The notes beneath the pieces are model-generated. The model was not told where the DNA came from, searched no databases, and saw only the letters and a list, made by a program, of their open reading frames with translations. From NCBI GenBank assembly GCA_047947135.1, contig CP170457.1, positions 1,240,001 to 1,304,000 of the forward strand: 64,000 bases of DNA. Reading direction: 5' to 3'. This DNA comes from Planctobacterium sp047947135 (lineage in GTDB: Bacteria; Pseudomonadota; Gammaproteobacteria; Enterobacterales; Alteromonadaceae). The position numbers were made by a program, and so were the translations under genes. Of this stretch, positions 9,256 to 18,126 are shown one piece after another (within the stretch, counting starts at the first letter, position 1; each line of letters begins with the position of its first letter).

Positions 9256-10104
9256 TCAGTTAATTCTTAAGCTATAGCGCAAAGTATTGAGCCAGGTCAG
9301 CATTTCTCCTTTTACATTGACGAGGTCATCAGATGAACGCCAGACATCGGGTATATCATTACCGCTCGCTGCATCGATCAATGAGATTAACGCGTCGGTA
9401 GCGATAAGCGCATCATCATAATCCAAGCCCGACAGTGCATTATCCAGAGTCGTCATCTGTGTATCAATCTGACTTAACAGTGAAGCGTTAATGTCACTGC
9501 GATTGTCCGTGAGTAATTGCTCAATTAACTGAAATTTATGGGCGATTACCGTGTCAGGCAGACGCGTATCCAACAAAATCATAAAATCAGAAAAACTACC
9601 CAGGTTCCCACGTGCACGTATGCTGCCCGCTGAGGTTAACATGGTGATGTCTTCAAATGTGCCATTATCATGAGAGCGAAAAATCCGTAGCGGAATAGTG
9701 CTGTCATAATGCAAAGCTTTCGTATAAAGCTCCACCGCTGCCATACCTTCAAATCCAAATCCGGCATCAGACTTTGGCTTTACAGAAACAACCACAGGAA
9801 AGGCCGCTTGTAATTGCACTAAAGACGACGGCAGCCTGGTCAGAATATCTAAATCAGTAAGGCTGACCAGTTCGGCAGTAATATCAAAATTATTGGCGTG
9901 AAGGCCAATGCTATTTTCAAAATCAAGACTCAAATCAATTTCGATATTGTTCGCGAATTTAAGTTTGGCCTCCACACTATTGTCTTCAAAATCAAGGCTT
10001 TCAGGTGTGATGGTTGTAGCAAAAAGGTTAGGAACAGAAATTAAAAAAACGGTTAGGACCGTCGCTATTTTTATTAATATTTTGTTATTAGTAGGATACT
10101 GCAA
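9256..10104 (-). CDS. Exported protein of unknown function, first gene of the kinase operon
   Basis: 282 residues with an N-terminal signal peptide (ILIKIATVLTVFLISVP, cleavage near LFA-TT). The middle ~150 residues look like a beta-rich domain (VVVSVKPKSDAGFGFEG, PLRIFRSHDNGTFEDIT), and the last ~90 are helical. I do not recognise a family. It lies 84 bp after the second subtilase and 7 bp before the FHA-GAF gene, so it is the probable periplasmic component of the signalling operon, perhaps a ligand for the kinase's periplasmic TPR region. That role is inferred from position alone. Confidence 0.7.
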   Translation of the reverse strand: MQYPTNNKILIKIATVLTVFLISVPNLFATTITPESLDFEDNSVEAKLKFANNIEIDLSLDFENSIGLHANNFDITAELVSLTDLDILTRLPSSLVQLQAAFPVVVSVKPKSDAGFGFEGMAAVELYTKALHYDSTIPLRIFRSHDNGTFEDITMLTSAGSIRARGNLGSFSDFMILLDTRLPDTVIAHKFQLIEQLLTDNRSDINASLLSQIDTQMTTLDNALSGLDYDDALIATDALISLIDAASGNDIPDVWRSSDDLVNVKGEMLTWLNTLRYSLRIN

Positions 10105-10146
10105 AACAACGTACTCCTTTTATTTTTGGCTAAATTTACAGCAATG

Positions 10147-10176
10147 TCACACTGGCATCAAGTGATGCCAGTGTGA
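10147..10176 (-). terminator. Strong stem-loop after subtilase 2
   Basis: TCACACTGGCATCA and TGATGCCAGTGTGA form a perfect 14-bp stem separated by AG, 12 bp after the subtilase 2 stop codon. The minus-strand sequence after it is only moderately T-rich. It may terminate or attenuate transcription entering the kinase operon. Confidence 0.65.
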
Positions 10177-10188
10177 AGCAGTGCACAA

Positions 10189-12666
10189 TTAGAAGTAGTT
10201 ATTAACGAAGCGTGAAGTTAACAGTGCATAGTGAGCGCGGGTAACTTTTTGATTCGCATTGAATTTTGCAGTAAGTACAGGCGTTAGAGCAAATGGGTCC
10301 TGCTCTACACCAAACTCAACATTAAGCAATGACAAGTGAATGGCCAGTTGCACATAGCCTTTCATGTCGGCAGGAATGCTGTCTTGATCGGCCAGGATTA
10401 TTTGCTCGCCACGATAATCAACGACGATATCGTCATTGCTGTTGAATGCCGTTGCAACATGTTCCAGTCCTAACATTTGCACCATTGCATAAGCCATATC
10501 CAGCTTATTCATTGTTGCATTCGCGGCAACATCACCATTGGTGTTTAGCAGAACCGGAGCCTGAGAACGCAGGTTATCCTTTAAGGCACCGCCAGTAACA
10601 CTGACTGACTCGAAATAAGGTTTGTAGGCACTGGGTACATTGCTCAACATGGGAGCTGGTTCGTTCATTAGATCACGATACTGACGAACCGCACCACCCA
10701 TCATGGCATATTGCGCGAAGTGTTTACGCTTGAGGTTCGCATCTGGTCTGAAGCGGTCGTTACCCAAAGCATCCATCAATCTTTCGCTGATTGCATATTC
10801 GATGGCGTTTTGCTGTGGATGACCATTGATGTCATTCATTCCTTCAAAACCACCACCAACTTCGAAAGCAATTGAAACATCAAAAAACTCGGGTACCCCT
10901 GGGCCGTTGGTAACACCCAACGGATCGGCTTGCACACCTGACAATGAAGTCAAACCGTACACATACAATCCCCATTGACCTTCCATGCCCGGTGCAGAAA
11001 CGCGCATGCCTTCCTCCAGAACCGGTGTGGACAGGTTGCCGAAATACTCCGTGCCGTCAGGTGCAACTAATACTAACTTGGTTAGGTTCGACGACGTTGA
11101 AGCGGAAGCTTTGACCAGCACTGTATTGGCATCGACATAGAATGTTTTGACTTCTGGTTCACCCACTGGCGAATAAAACACTTCTAGTTCTTCAGTACGA
11201 TCGCTGGTAGCTACCAAGGAGTTAGCATTGAATTGCTTCTCTGGCAGATTGTTGACGGTTACGTTGTGATCCATATCATGATCAAGCGCCGCTGCTACTG
11301 CAGAGCGGGCATTGACATAACCTGCACCCACCTCCCAGCGCTCGTAACCAGGCATGTTGGTTGCTGTTTCCTGTAACAAGCGTTTAATCGTTAGATTATC
11401 AAGATTAGGGTTGGCTTCCAGCATCAAAGCGATAATGCCTGATACGTGTGGTGTTGCCATCGATGTACCGGAAATCATGGTATAAAACGGCAAGTATTCT
11501 GTTTCAATAGCATCAATATCACCCTCGCCGCCATTGGCCGCCAGATTGGTTGCAGCGCGGGTCGAAATGATATTTACACCAGGAGCAACAATTGAGACAT
11601 CGTTATTATACTCCCATGAAGTGCCATCAGGCATGCTAAAAGTGCCCGATTCACTTTTTAAGCCGCGAGATGAGAAATCAGCTAACTTGCCAAATTTATC
11701 GCCTGCACCTACCGACATGCCCCAAGGGATCTGCGCGTAAGGGTTGTGTGAATCTTCACCTGGGCCGCTGTTACCAGCAGCAAAAATAGACATAATACCG
11801 AGCTTATGCGCCTTGTAGGTCGCCATGGACACAGGACCAAGTGGCTCGTATTTACCACTGGAACCCCAGGAATTACTGATCACCCGAATCGGTGAGTCAT
11901 AGCTGTACATATTGCTGATAGCGAAATCAAAGCCGCCGATTGTATCCAATAAGAACAATCCACCACCTGAACCGTAGCCGATGATGTCTGCATCAGGAGC
12001 AGCGCCTACATACTTGCCATCAGACATAACACCACTACCAGCAATAGTACCGGCACAGTGGGTTCCATGACCTGAGTTGGTATCGGTGTTAACCTGGCCT
12101 TTCAAAACAAAGCCGTCTGTCATACCAGTGATACCGATTGCTGATGAGTGAGTCAGTGCTTGCACGTTTTCAACTACGGTATCGCCGAAAAACAGATCCT
12201 GATGAGAGGCATCTACACCCGAATCATTCACCATCACAGTGACACCTTTACCGGTGAACTGAATGCCGTTGCGTTGCTCAAAATCGGTTGTTTGTAAGTC
12301 CGCTACACCGGTAATTTCCCGGGCATCGGCATTAAAATATGCCATTTTGCGATTGGCAAAAACTGAGCGCACATTTTCAAATTCGGCAATTGCCTGGATC
12401 TGTGCTTTAGTCGCCATGACACCAATAATGGGTAGCGATTGAAACTGCACACCTTCACTGATGCCCAAGTTTAATAATTGTTGAATTTGCGACTCTGACA
12501 ACGGGTCCATCTGGTCATAAGTGACCACGGCCATCACAGTGTCAGTAGCTGACAAGACATTGAGTTGCTCATTGAGTTGTTCCCCAATTAAAGCATCCGC
12601 CATAGCGGCGGGAGTGTGTATTGCAAACATTGCCGTCGTGACGGCAGATAACATAAATTTTTTCAT
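10189..12666 (-). CDS. Secreted S8 subtilisin-like serine protease (paralog 2)
   Basis: 825 residues with the same architecture as the subtilase at 1446-3905. The signal peptide is KKFMLSAVTTAMFAIHTPAA, cleaved near AMA-D. The I9-like propeptide includes QFQSLPIIGVMATKAQIQAI, nearly matching paralog 1 (QQLPIVGVLATKAQVEAI). The triad is Asp in VMVNDSGVDASH, His in NSGHGTHCAG and Ser in ISGTSMATPHVSG. The C-terminal ~200 residues again look S-layer-homology-like (AIEYAISERLMDALG, VTRAHYALLTSRF). The pair probably arose by duplication, with the kinase operon between the copies, and the shared promoter palindrome suggests common regulation. Confidence 0.9.
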   Translation of the reverse strand: MKKFMLSAVTTAMFAIHTPAAMADALIGEQLNEQLNVLSATDTVMAVVTYDQMDPLSESQIQQLLNLGISEGVQFQSLPIIGVMATKAQIQAIAEFENVRSVFANRKMAYFNADAREITGVADLQTTDFEQRNGIQFTGKGVTVMVNDSGVDASHQDLFFGDTVVENVQALTHSSAIGITGMTDGFVLKGQVNTDTNSGHGTHCAGTIAGSGVMSDGKYVGAAPDADIIGYGSGGGLFLLDTIGGFDFAISNMYSYDSPIRVISNSWGSSGKYEPLGPVSMATYKAHKLGIMSIFAAGNSGPGEDSHNPYAQIPWGMSVGAGDKFGKLADFSSRGLKSESGTFSMPDGTSWEYNNDVSIVAPGVNIISTRAATNLAANGGEGDIDAIETEYLPFYTMISGTSMATPHVSGIIALMLEANPNLDNLTIKRLLQETATNMPGYERWEVGAGYVNARSAVAAALDHDMDHNVTVNNLPEKQFNANSLVATSDRTEELEVFYSPVGEPEVKTFYVDANTVLVKASASTSSNLTKLVLVAPDGTEYFGNLSTPVLEEGMRVSAPGMEGQWGLYVYGLTSLSGVQADPLGVTNGPGVPEFFDVSIAFEVGGGFEGMNDINGHPQQNAIEYAISERLMDALGNDRFRPDANLKRKHFAQYAMMGGAVRQYRDLMNEPAPMLSNVPSAYKPYFESVSVTGGALKDNLRSQAPVLLNTNGDVAANATMNKLDMAYAMVQMLGLEHVATAFNSNDDIVVDYRGEQIILADQDSIPADMKGYVQLAIHLSLLNVEFGVEQDPFALTPVLTAKFNANQKVTRAHYALLTSRFVNNYF

Positions 12667-12748
12667 GACGGTACTCCGAAATATGCGGTGTCATGCCATT
12701 CCCATGAATGACGATGGCGCAATATTGACCGTTTACTTTTTCATCCGC

Positions 12749-12768
12749 TATAGGGGGATCTACCTATA
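12749..12768. promoter_or_regulatory. Palindrome TATAGG-N8-CCTATA upstream of subtilase 2
   Basis: This perfect 6-bp inverted repeat lies 83 bp upstream of the subtilase 2 start. It matches the element at 1367-1386 in arm sequence (TATRGG), spacing and orientation-specific C-rich core. It lies between divergent promoters (subtilase 2 and the SDR at 12932). Confidence 0.4.
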
Positions 12769-12931
12769 TTTTACTGAGGGATTCGCGGGTAATTTGGGTG
12801 GTTAATCGTTACTTAGTAGCTCAATATTATTCTAAACATAGTTGTTATGGGCAATGGGGCCAGTGAATTCAGCATTGCCCATCTAAAGGCAGTCGTTTAC
12901 CCTTTCGCAAAAGTGTAAATTCAGGAACGCT

Positions 12932-13678
12932 ATGTCTCTCGCAACAAACTTACCAGATAACGGTCATTTAACCGACAATTATGATTTAACCGGCAAAGTA
13001 GCCATTGTTACCGGCGGCGGCAAAGGGTTAGGGAAAACCATCGTGCATTTCTTACTTGAACAAGGTATGAAAGTCGCTATCTGTGGGCGCACGCAGAGTC
13101 ATATTCAAGATACTGTCGACGCTTTTTCGGCGCATTTTCCACAACAGATTCTGGGTGAAGTGTGCGACGTCAGCGATTCTGCTCAGGTTGCACAGTTTAT
13201 AAAAACGGTAAAAAGTACATTTGGTAGCATTCATGTGCTGCTTAATAACAGCGGCTTTGGTAAACAGACACTGGTCTGGGAAACCAGCGAAAGAGACTGG
13301 GATGACGTGATGAATACCAACGTAAAAGGCACCTACCTAATGTGTAAGGAAGTTGTGCCTGAGATGATCCGAAACCAGGAAGGTTACATTATTAATATCG
13401 CCTCTCAGGCGGCACTCAATGGCTATGCCCATGCCGGTGTGTACTGTGCCTCAAAGTTTGCCATGGTGGGTTTGGGTAAAGCACTGCAGGAAGAAGTCCG
13501 TCAATACGGTATTCATGTGCATTCCCTGAATCCGGCGCTGATCCAGTCTCAGAAAGCGGCAGATGAGCCGGTGGATGACGGAATGATTCAAAATGAAGAT
13601 CTGGCCCAAATGGTGGTTTACCTGCTACAACAGCCGCGACGACTGAAAATAGACAATATCGGGATGTGGGGGTTTTAA
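12932..13678 (+). CDS. Short-chain dehydrogenase/reductase (SDR)
   Basis: 248-residue classical SDR. The NAD(P)-binding motif is TGGGKGLGKT near the N-terminus. NNSG is in the expected central position (LLNNSGFGKQ), and the catalytic Ser and Tyr-x3-Lys are in NIASQAALNGYAHAG and YCASKFA. The likely role is an NAD(P)H-dependent oxidoreductase of the 3-oxoacyl-ACP-reductase-like group, but the substrate cannot be told. It is monocistronic and divergent from subtilase 2. An inverted repeat (GTACGCA and TGCGTAC around 13700-13729) follows the gene. Confidence 0.9.
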   Translation: MSLATNLPDNGHLTDNYDLTGKVAIVTGGGKGLGKTIVHFLLEQGMKVAICGRTQSHIQDTVDAFSAHFPQQILGEVCDVSDSAQVAQFIKTVKSTFGSIHVLLNNSGFGKQTLVWETSERDWDDVMNTNVKGTYLMCKEVVPEMIRNQEGYIINIASQAALNGYAHAGVYCASKFAMVGLGKALQEEVRQYGIHVHSLNPALIQSQKAADEPVDDGMIQNEDLAQMVVYLLQQPRRLKIDNIGMWGF

Positions 13679-13839
13679 GCTTTTATGAGGCAGATAATCT
13701 GTACGCATTGTAACCTCATAAATTGCGTACAACGACGTTGTGGTGTCTTTTGAACATTGATAAGGGGATAGGAAGTCTAGACCGTAAATTATCGAATAAA
13801 GGTAAAACTTTCTGTCACCGGGACTAATCAGGACAAGCT

Positions 13840-14307
13840 ATGAAAAAATTAGTTATGCTCTCTTTGCTCAGTATTTTATTGTGGGGTTGTGATTCCAGTG
13901 AGGTGGGGGATATATCTCTGGGGGTGTTTACCACCAAAGACATAAAACTGGATGCCCTCAAAGACCCGGTAGTTACAGGAGTGACGTGCCATGTGTCGAG
14001 TATTGAAGCGGATCTTAGCTTTGCCGATCCGTCTGATAGCTCAATCGCTTGCCGTCAGACAGGCCCTATTACCAGTGCCATGCTCGCGGCCATTGATAAA
14101 AGTGAATCCGGTGAAGTACTGTTTCGAAAATCCAAGAGCATTTTCTTTAAGGCGATGAAAATTCGTCGCGTATTTGATGCAGAGAATCAGACCTTGCTGT
14201 ATGTGTCATACTCGACAAAAGAGACGTCTGGCAGCTTTAAACATAGTCTGTCAACGGTACCCCTGTTCGGTACGGACGCATACAGAAGTGTGACAAAAGC
14301 GGACTGA
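13840..14307 (+). CDS. creA: CreA family protein
   Basis: 155 residues matching the CreA family in length and in the conserved core: DISLGVFTTKDIKLDAL, DPVVTGVTCHVSSIE, SSIACRQTGPI and LFRKSKSIFFKAMKIRRVFD. The N-terminus is a lipoprotein-type signal (LLSILLWGC), so it is probably lipid-anchored in the periplasm. The family's biochemical role is unknown. It is preceded by AGGACAAGCT and stands alone. A GCCACTTT/AAAGTGGC hairpin at 14331-14348 may end the transcript. Confidence 0.88.
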   Translation: MKKLVMLSLLSILLWGCDSSEVGDISLGVFTTKDIKLDALKDPVVTGVTCHVSSIEADLSFADPSDSSIACRQTGPITSAMLAAIDKSESGEVLFRKSKSIFFKAMKIRRVFDAENQTLLYVSYSTKETSGSFKHSLSTVPLFGTDAYRSVTKAD

Positions 14308-14330
14308 CATGAATCTGTTTATCATGACAT

Positions 14331-14348
14331 GCCACTTTGCAAAGTGGC
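14331..14348 (+). terminator. Hairpin after creA
   Basis: GCCACTTT-GC-AAAGTGGC is a perfect 8-bp stem 24 bp after the creA stop codon. The T-run is weak (TTGGG), so termination is only probable. Confidence 0.4.
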
Positions 14349-14435
14349 TTGGGCCAGTAGCGCAAAACATTGGACAGCTTTATTTGCATCACTATTAATA
14401 GCTCTAAGTATCAGTGCCACTCTTTCTATTTAGTT

Positions 14436-15512
14436 TTATTGGGATTGGTATAAATAGTCAGCCGCCGCTTGGCTCATGCGTTTGTAATCATGACCCACGC
14501 CAGGTATCAGCTGCAACTGCCATTTAAAGTCCAGTTCTGCTGTTTTGGCGTGCTGCTTAGCCGTATCGTAAAAATATTGCGCTCGAGCCAGTCGGTGTGT
14601 GCCTTGCTTGTCCAGATCTGGGTTTCTGACTAGGTGACCGCGGGTTTCGTTTTCGTTATCCAATTCCCCAATAAACAAGATAAGCTTCTGTTGAAACGCA
14701 CTGGCCAGTTCAGCAACTGATAAACCGCTAGCTTTTAGACCATAAGGAAACTCGGCCTGAAAGTCAGTAGCAGTGTACCATCCCGAGTTTGAGGCCAGAA
14801 TGCGATTGGCGTTGTTGCTGCGGTGAAACAATGCTAAACGGTGTAAAATCTGACCGCCTGCCGAATGTCCAAATAAATCATAGGTCTGAGTGCTCAGGCC
14901 CATATGCGATCTCACCCGGCTAAATATTCTGTCGAAATCCCGATATATCCACTCATCCTTAGCAGCAGTAAAAGTAAACTCTGCAATGGCAGTTTTTTGC
15001 TGATTGATGGTGACGTTGTCGATCATTCTGCCCAGGTTATAATTCCAGAATCTGGGATAAAATGATTCAGCATAGTGAAGAGCCAGGATCAGCACATTGT
15101 GCTCTTCCGCAGCCTTAATCCAGCTGTCTCGATAATCCCAGGCATTGCGGCCTGCACCAGGTAAGACCAGCAGAATCTGACTATTGTGTTGCAGATTTGC
15201 TGGCTTGTAATAAAACACCACCACGGGTCTGTGACTTGCGCTGTTGCTGCCCTCTACGACAAAGTTTCCCGAACCATCGTGGATGACTATCTCGTTTAAC
15301 ATTTTTCCTTTTGGGTTTTCCACCAGTGCCATGCCACAGATCTCACACTGACCATCTTCTTTGTGCGTTGTGTTTTGAAAAAGACTATCAACATGTGGAC
15401 AAGGCGGGCACACCCAGCCAGTTTCGCTAAGTACTTCAGTAACCGAATCAGCCTTTGCTGCTACCGATGAAAACACTGTCAGAACCACAAACAGTGTTGT
15501 TAAAAAATGCAT
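14436..15512 (-). CDS. Exported alpha/beta hydrolase with N-terminal heavy-metal-binding motif
   Basis: 358 residues. The signal peptide is FLTTLFVVLTVFSSVAAKA. Residues ~30-65 carry the Cys-rich heavy-metal-binding motif typical of CusB-like and P-type ATPase partners: VCPPCPHVDS, then GQCEICGMALVE. The rest is an alpha/beta hydrolase: an oxyanion-region strand ILLVLPGAGRNAWDYRDSW, the nucleophile elbow GHSAGG (~217) and a candidate catalytic His in GVGHDYKRM near the C-terminus. It resembles secreted esterase/feruloyl-esterase-like proteins. The fusion suggests metal binding or a metal-linked location, but no metal genes are adjacent. Confidence 0.75.
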   Translation of the reverse strand: MHFLTTLFVVLTVFSSVAAKADSVTEVLSETGWVCPPCPHVDSLFQNTTHKEDGQCEICGMALVENPKGKMLNEIVIHDGSGNFVVEGSNSASHRPVVVFYYKPANLQHNSQILLVLPGAGRNAWDYRDSWIKAAEEHNVLILALHYAESFYPRFWNYNLGRMIDNVTINQQKTAIAEFTFTAAKDEWIYRDFDRIFSRVRSHMGLSTQTYDLFGHSAGGQILHRLALFHRSNNANRILASNSGWYTATDFQAEFPYGLKASGLSVAELASAFQQKLILFIGELDNENETRGHLVRNPDLDKQGTHRLARAQYFYDTAKQHAKTAELDFKWQLQLIPGVGHDYKRMSQAAADYLYQSQ

Positions 15513-15548
15513 TGAGATATACCTCCTTGTAACAAGTTAACACCAGTA

Positions 15549-15941
15549 TTAGCCAGAGAGTTTTTCCTCGAAACCTGAAATAGAATTAATATCCTTGGTC
15601 CAATCCAGCTGAGACTGACAAAAAATATTGGCCCGGGGTTTAAGTTCCTGACAATTTTGCAATGTGCCGATATGGATAATCGCTAATCCTTTATATTCAG
15701 GGTTCGTATTGTAAAGCGGCGTTCCACAGCCAGCACAGAAGTGTTTTTGGGTCTTCTTTGTAACATAAATTGCTTTGGGCTGACCTTGTTGAATTGTAAA
15801 ATCTGATTGCGAGACCACAGCATATGTGGAAAAAGCAGCGCCGTTCATTCGCCGACACAACGTACAGTGACAATTCACAACACTCTTTGCCTTTCCAGAC
15901 ACGCTAAAGGTGATTTCTCCACATAAACAGGCGCCTTCCAT
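15549..15941 (-). CDS. GFA family zinc protein
   Basis: 130-residue member of the GFA (glutathione-dependent formaldehyde-activating enzyme-like) fold. The zinc-binding cysteines are all present: GACLCGE, VNCHCTLCRRMNGAAF and CAGCGTPLYN. Most members of this family are not true formaldehyde-activating enzymes, so a specific reaction is not assigned. It lies 36 bp before the hydrolase gene on the same strand, and the two may be co-transcribed. Confidence 0.88.
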   Translation of the reverse strand: MEGACLCGEITFSVSGKAKSVVNCHCTLCRRMNGAAFSTYAVVSQSDFTIQQGQPKAIYVTKKTQKHFCAGCGTPLYNTNPEYKGLAIIHIGTLQNCQELKPRANIFCQSQLDWTKDINSISGFEEKLSG

Positions 15942-16111
15942 TTTAGTTTCCTTATTCTATTTATACGGTTTCTTAGTTGCCCATTATGCTTTATCAGCGC
16001 ATTTGACGTCCAAACTTTCGATACTGCAATGGCGTCATACTTTTCTCACGTTTAAAAGCGCGACTGGTGGACTGTCCCGGTGTGACGGTTGCACTGGAAT
16101 AGCTGAATTGG

Positions 16112-17260
16112 CTACGCCTGCAGCTCTAAGTGCTTACGATATTCTGAAGGCGTTTGGCCAGTGTGTTTTTTAAATAGCGTATTGAATGTGGTTTTACTGT
16201 TAAAACCAGCATCTTCAAAAATACGTTGCACAGGCTTTTGCTTATTTTCCTGTTGCAAGAGTTGTGCTCTGACATCTGCAATTCTGTAGGCGTTAACAAA
16301 GTCATAAAAATTCTTGTGATAATACTTATTCAAGAGTGTTGACAGACTTCTTGGGGAGATCCCAAGGCTATCTGCCAAGCCATCGAGCCTGAGTTCCGGA
16401 TCCTGATAAACTTTTACTCGCGCCATTAAGTCTTCCAATTGTTCAGTCACTTTGGCATTCACCGTGTAGCTATCTGTGGCACTGCTTTTTTCTTCGGGTA
16501 GCTCAACTTGAAATAAGGTGCTTAAAACATGTGTTTGGCTAAACACCACCATGGCACTCATTAAAATCAAAGGTGGAATATGTCGGAAAAGGTACAGAGC
16601 TTCGGCGATGTCTTGGGCGCCGAGCCAACTAAAGGTCATTGCAAGAAGGGATAATAGCCAAACAGAAATAAAGCCGCCGGCAATAACGATTAACCAGGAT
16701 AAACTGTGTTTATCAAGATTGGAGTGTACAAACGGAAGTTTGCTCTCATAGCTTTTCAGCTGCAGTAAAGCACGAATACCAAGCACCACGGAACAAAAGT
16801 TAAGTAACCAGTTGCACAAAAAGTTATTTAACGACTGATAATCATCAACACCATAACTATAGCTATAAACATTCACCACTAATGTACCGAAAGTCAGAGC
16901 CAGTATCACTTTGGTGGTTTTGGCATTGATATTTAGGGATTCACCCATCATCGTTCTGGCGTACCACAATAGCAGCATTCCTTGCAGTCCATACAGTACA
17001 AGCAGTGGCACTTTATGATACGGAGAAAATAGTTGCGTGGTAAGAGGGCCAATAATTTCGTTAAACAACATTACGCTATAAAACGCATAAAATCCTTGGC
17101 TGACCACGAAAGCCGCCAGCAGGATATTGCTCGTTTTCCTGTCCCTTTGCATCAACAGTGCAAGGGCGAGAAAAAAAGCCAATACAAATGTTGTGAGCAA
17201 CAACAAATCGTAAATATTAAATATATGTGTGAATACAAAGCTGGATTTTAACGACTGCAT
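16112..17260 (-). CDS. AraC-family regulator with N-terminal membrane domain
   Basis: 382 residues. The first ~235 contain about seven hydrophobic helices (LLLTTFVLAFFLALALLM, VLYGLQGMLLLWY and others). A linker leads to a C-terminal AraC-type double helix-turn-helix (~275-378): LGISPRSLSTLLNKYY, then RIFEDAGFNSKTTFNTLFKK and TGQTPSEYRKHL. This layout is common for membrane-embedded AraC regulators in Alteromonadales and Bacteroidetes. The signal and targets are unknown. The GFA and hydrolase genes downstream on the same strand are candidates by proximity only. Confidence 0.87.
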   Translation of the reverse strand: MQSLKSSFVFTHIFNIYDLLLLTTFVLAFFLALALLMQRDRKTSNILLAAFVVSQGFYAFYSVMLFNEIIGPLTTQLFSPYHKVPLLVLYGLQGMLLLWYARTMMGESLNINAKTTKVILALTFGTLVVNVYSYSYGVDDYQSLNNFLCNWLLNFCSVVLGIRALLQLKSYESKLPFVHSNLDKHSLSWLIVIAGGFISVWLLSLLAMTFSWLGAQDIAEALYLFRHIPPLILMSAMVVFSQTHVLSTLFQVELPEEKSSATDSYTVNAKVTEQLEDLMARVKVYQDPELRLDGLADSLGISPRSLSTLLNKYYHKNFYDFVNAYRIADVRAQLLQQENKQKPVQRIFEDAGFNSKTTFNTLFKKHTGQTPSEYRKHLELQA

Positions 17261-17474
17261 TAAACTCGATACTCATTTAGCTAAACTTCAAGCGCCAACT
17301 TATCTTCCTTCGAAATCCCCTTTTTGTCCAAAAATTGAGGTACGAATACTGGTAATACCACTAAACGAACGTTCGAATGCAGGAATTGCCGTTAAACGAG
17401 CGTCTTGGCATCTGCATGAATGATACAAAAATAATCGTAGATATCTTTTCCTGTTCACTATATGAGGTAAAAAT

Positions 17475-17825
17475 ATGAAAAGGTTAATTCTTATAACGTT
17501 ATATTTTGTAGCGCTTACGACTCCAGTAGTTTCAGCGCAAGAAGCGAGCATTAAAGCCTTAAACTTCAACATCAAAAAATGTTTTGAACAAACTGAACTG
17601 GGTGCTAAAGGCAGCAAACGTGCTTGTCGAGAGGTGATATGGTCAAACATTGCCACCAGAGAAAATAAGGCGATTGCTTATTATAATCGAGCTGTGATTA
17701 ACTTAAATCATCAGGATAAAAAAGCGGCGCTTGAAGATTTTGAAAATGCCGTAAAATTATCGCCGGATTTAACAGCTAGCGTGTCGCAGGCCACGATGCT
17801 GATAGCAACTAATAGTCAGCAATGA
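17475..17825 (+). CDS. Small exported TPR protein
   Basis: 116 residues: a signal peptide (MKRLILITLYFVALTTPVVSAQE), then about two TPR-like helical hairpins (KAIAYYNRAVINLNHQDKKA and ALEDFENAVKLSPD). It probably mediates a protein contact in the periplasm. It is preceded by GAGGTAAAAAT and followed by a stem-loop at 17852-17876. It is monocistronic and no partner can be named. Confidence 0.75.
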   Translation: MKRLILITLYFVALTTPVVSAQEASIKALNFNIKKCFEQTELGAKGSKRACREVIWSNIATRENKAIAYYNRAVINLNHQDKKAALEDFENAVKLSPDLTASVSQATMLIATNSQQ

Positions 17826-17851
17826 GAAGTTCATTAACAGTGAAATTATAA

Positions 17852-17876
17852 GGGCTTATCGACATTGGATAAGCCC
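17852..17876 (+). terminator. Stem-loop after the small TPR gene
   Basis: GGGCTTATC and GATAAGCCC form a 9-bp stem with a 7-nt loop, 26 bp after the stop codon. The following GTTCT is a weak T-tract. The rest of the 300-bp gap to 18127 shows nothing I can name. Confidence 0.55.
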
Positions 17877-18126
17877 GTTCTAAGTCAAATCAAATCTGAC
17901 AACACTACTTTTTAGTATGCTTTTTCTGCTAAGCAGTCATTCAATGAAAGCAGGGTGCCTGGAACGGACTTTTGCCTTTTGTTCTGGTAGTGTACATTTT
18001 GTTACGGGCTGACTGGACATCGCAACAACGGAATAGACATTATGGACAATGTGGTACCACTTTTATTATTCAGGGTTATAACTTTCATACCCACCTTCGC
18101 CTTAATACCGATGATAGGAGCATAAT

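Noticed and set aside
17366..17375. CGAACGTTCG palindrome upstream of the small TPR gene
   Set aside because: A single 10-bp palindrome with no second copy in the window; too short to call an operator.
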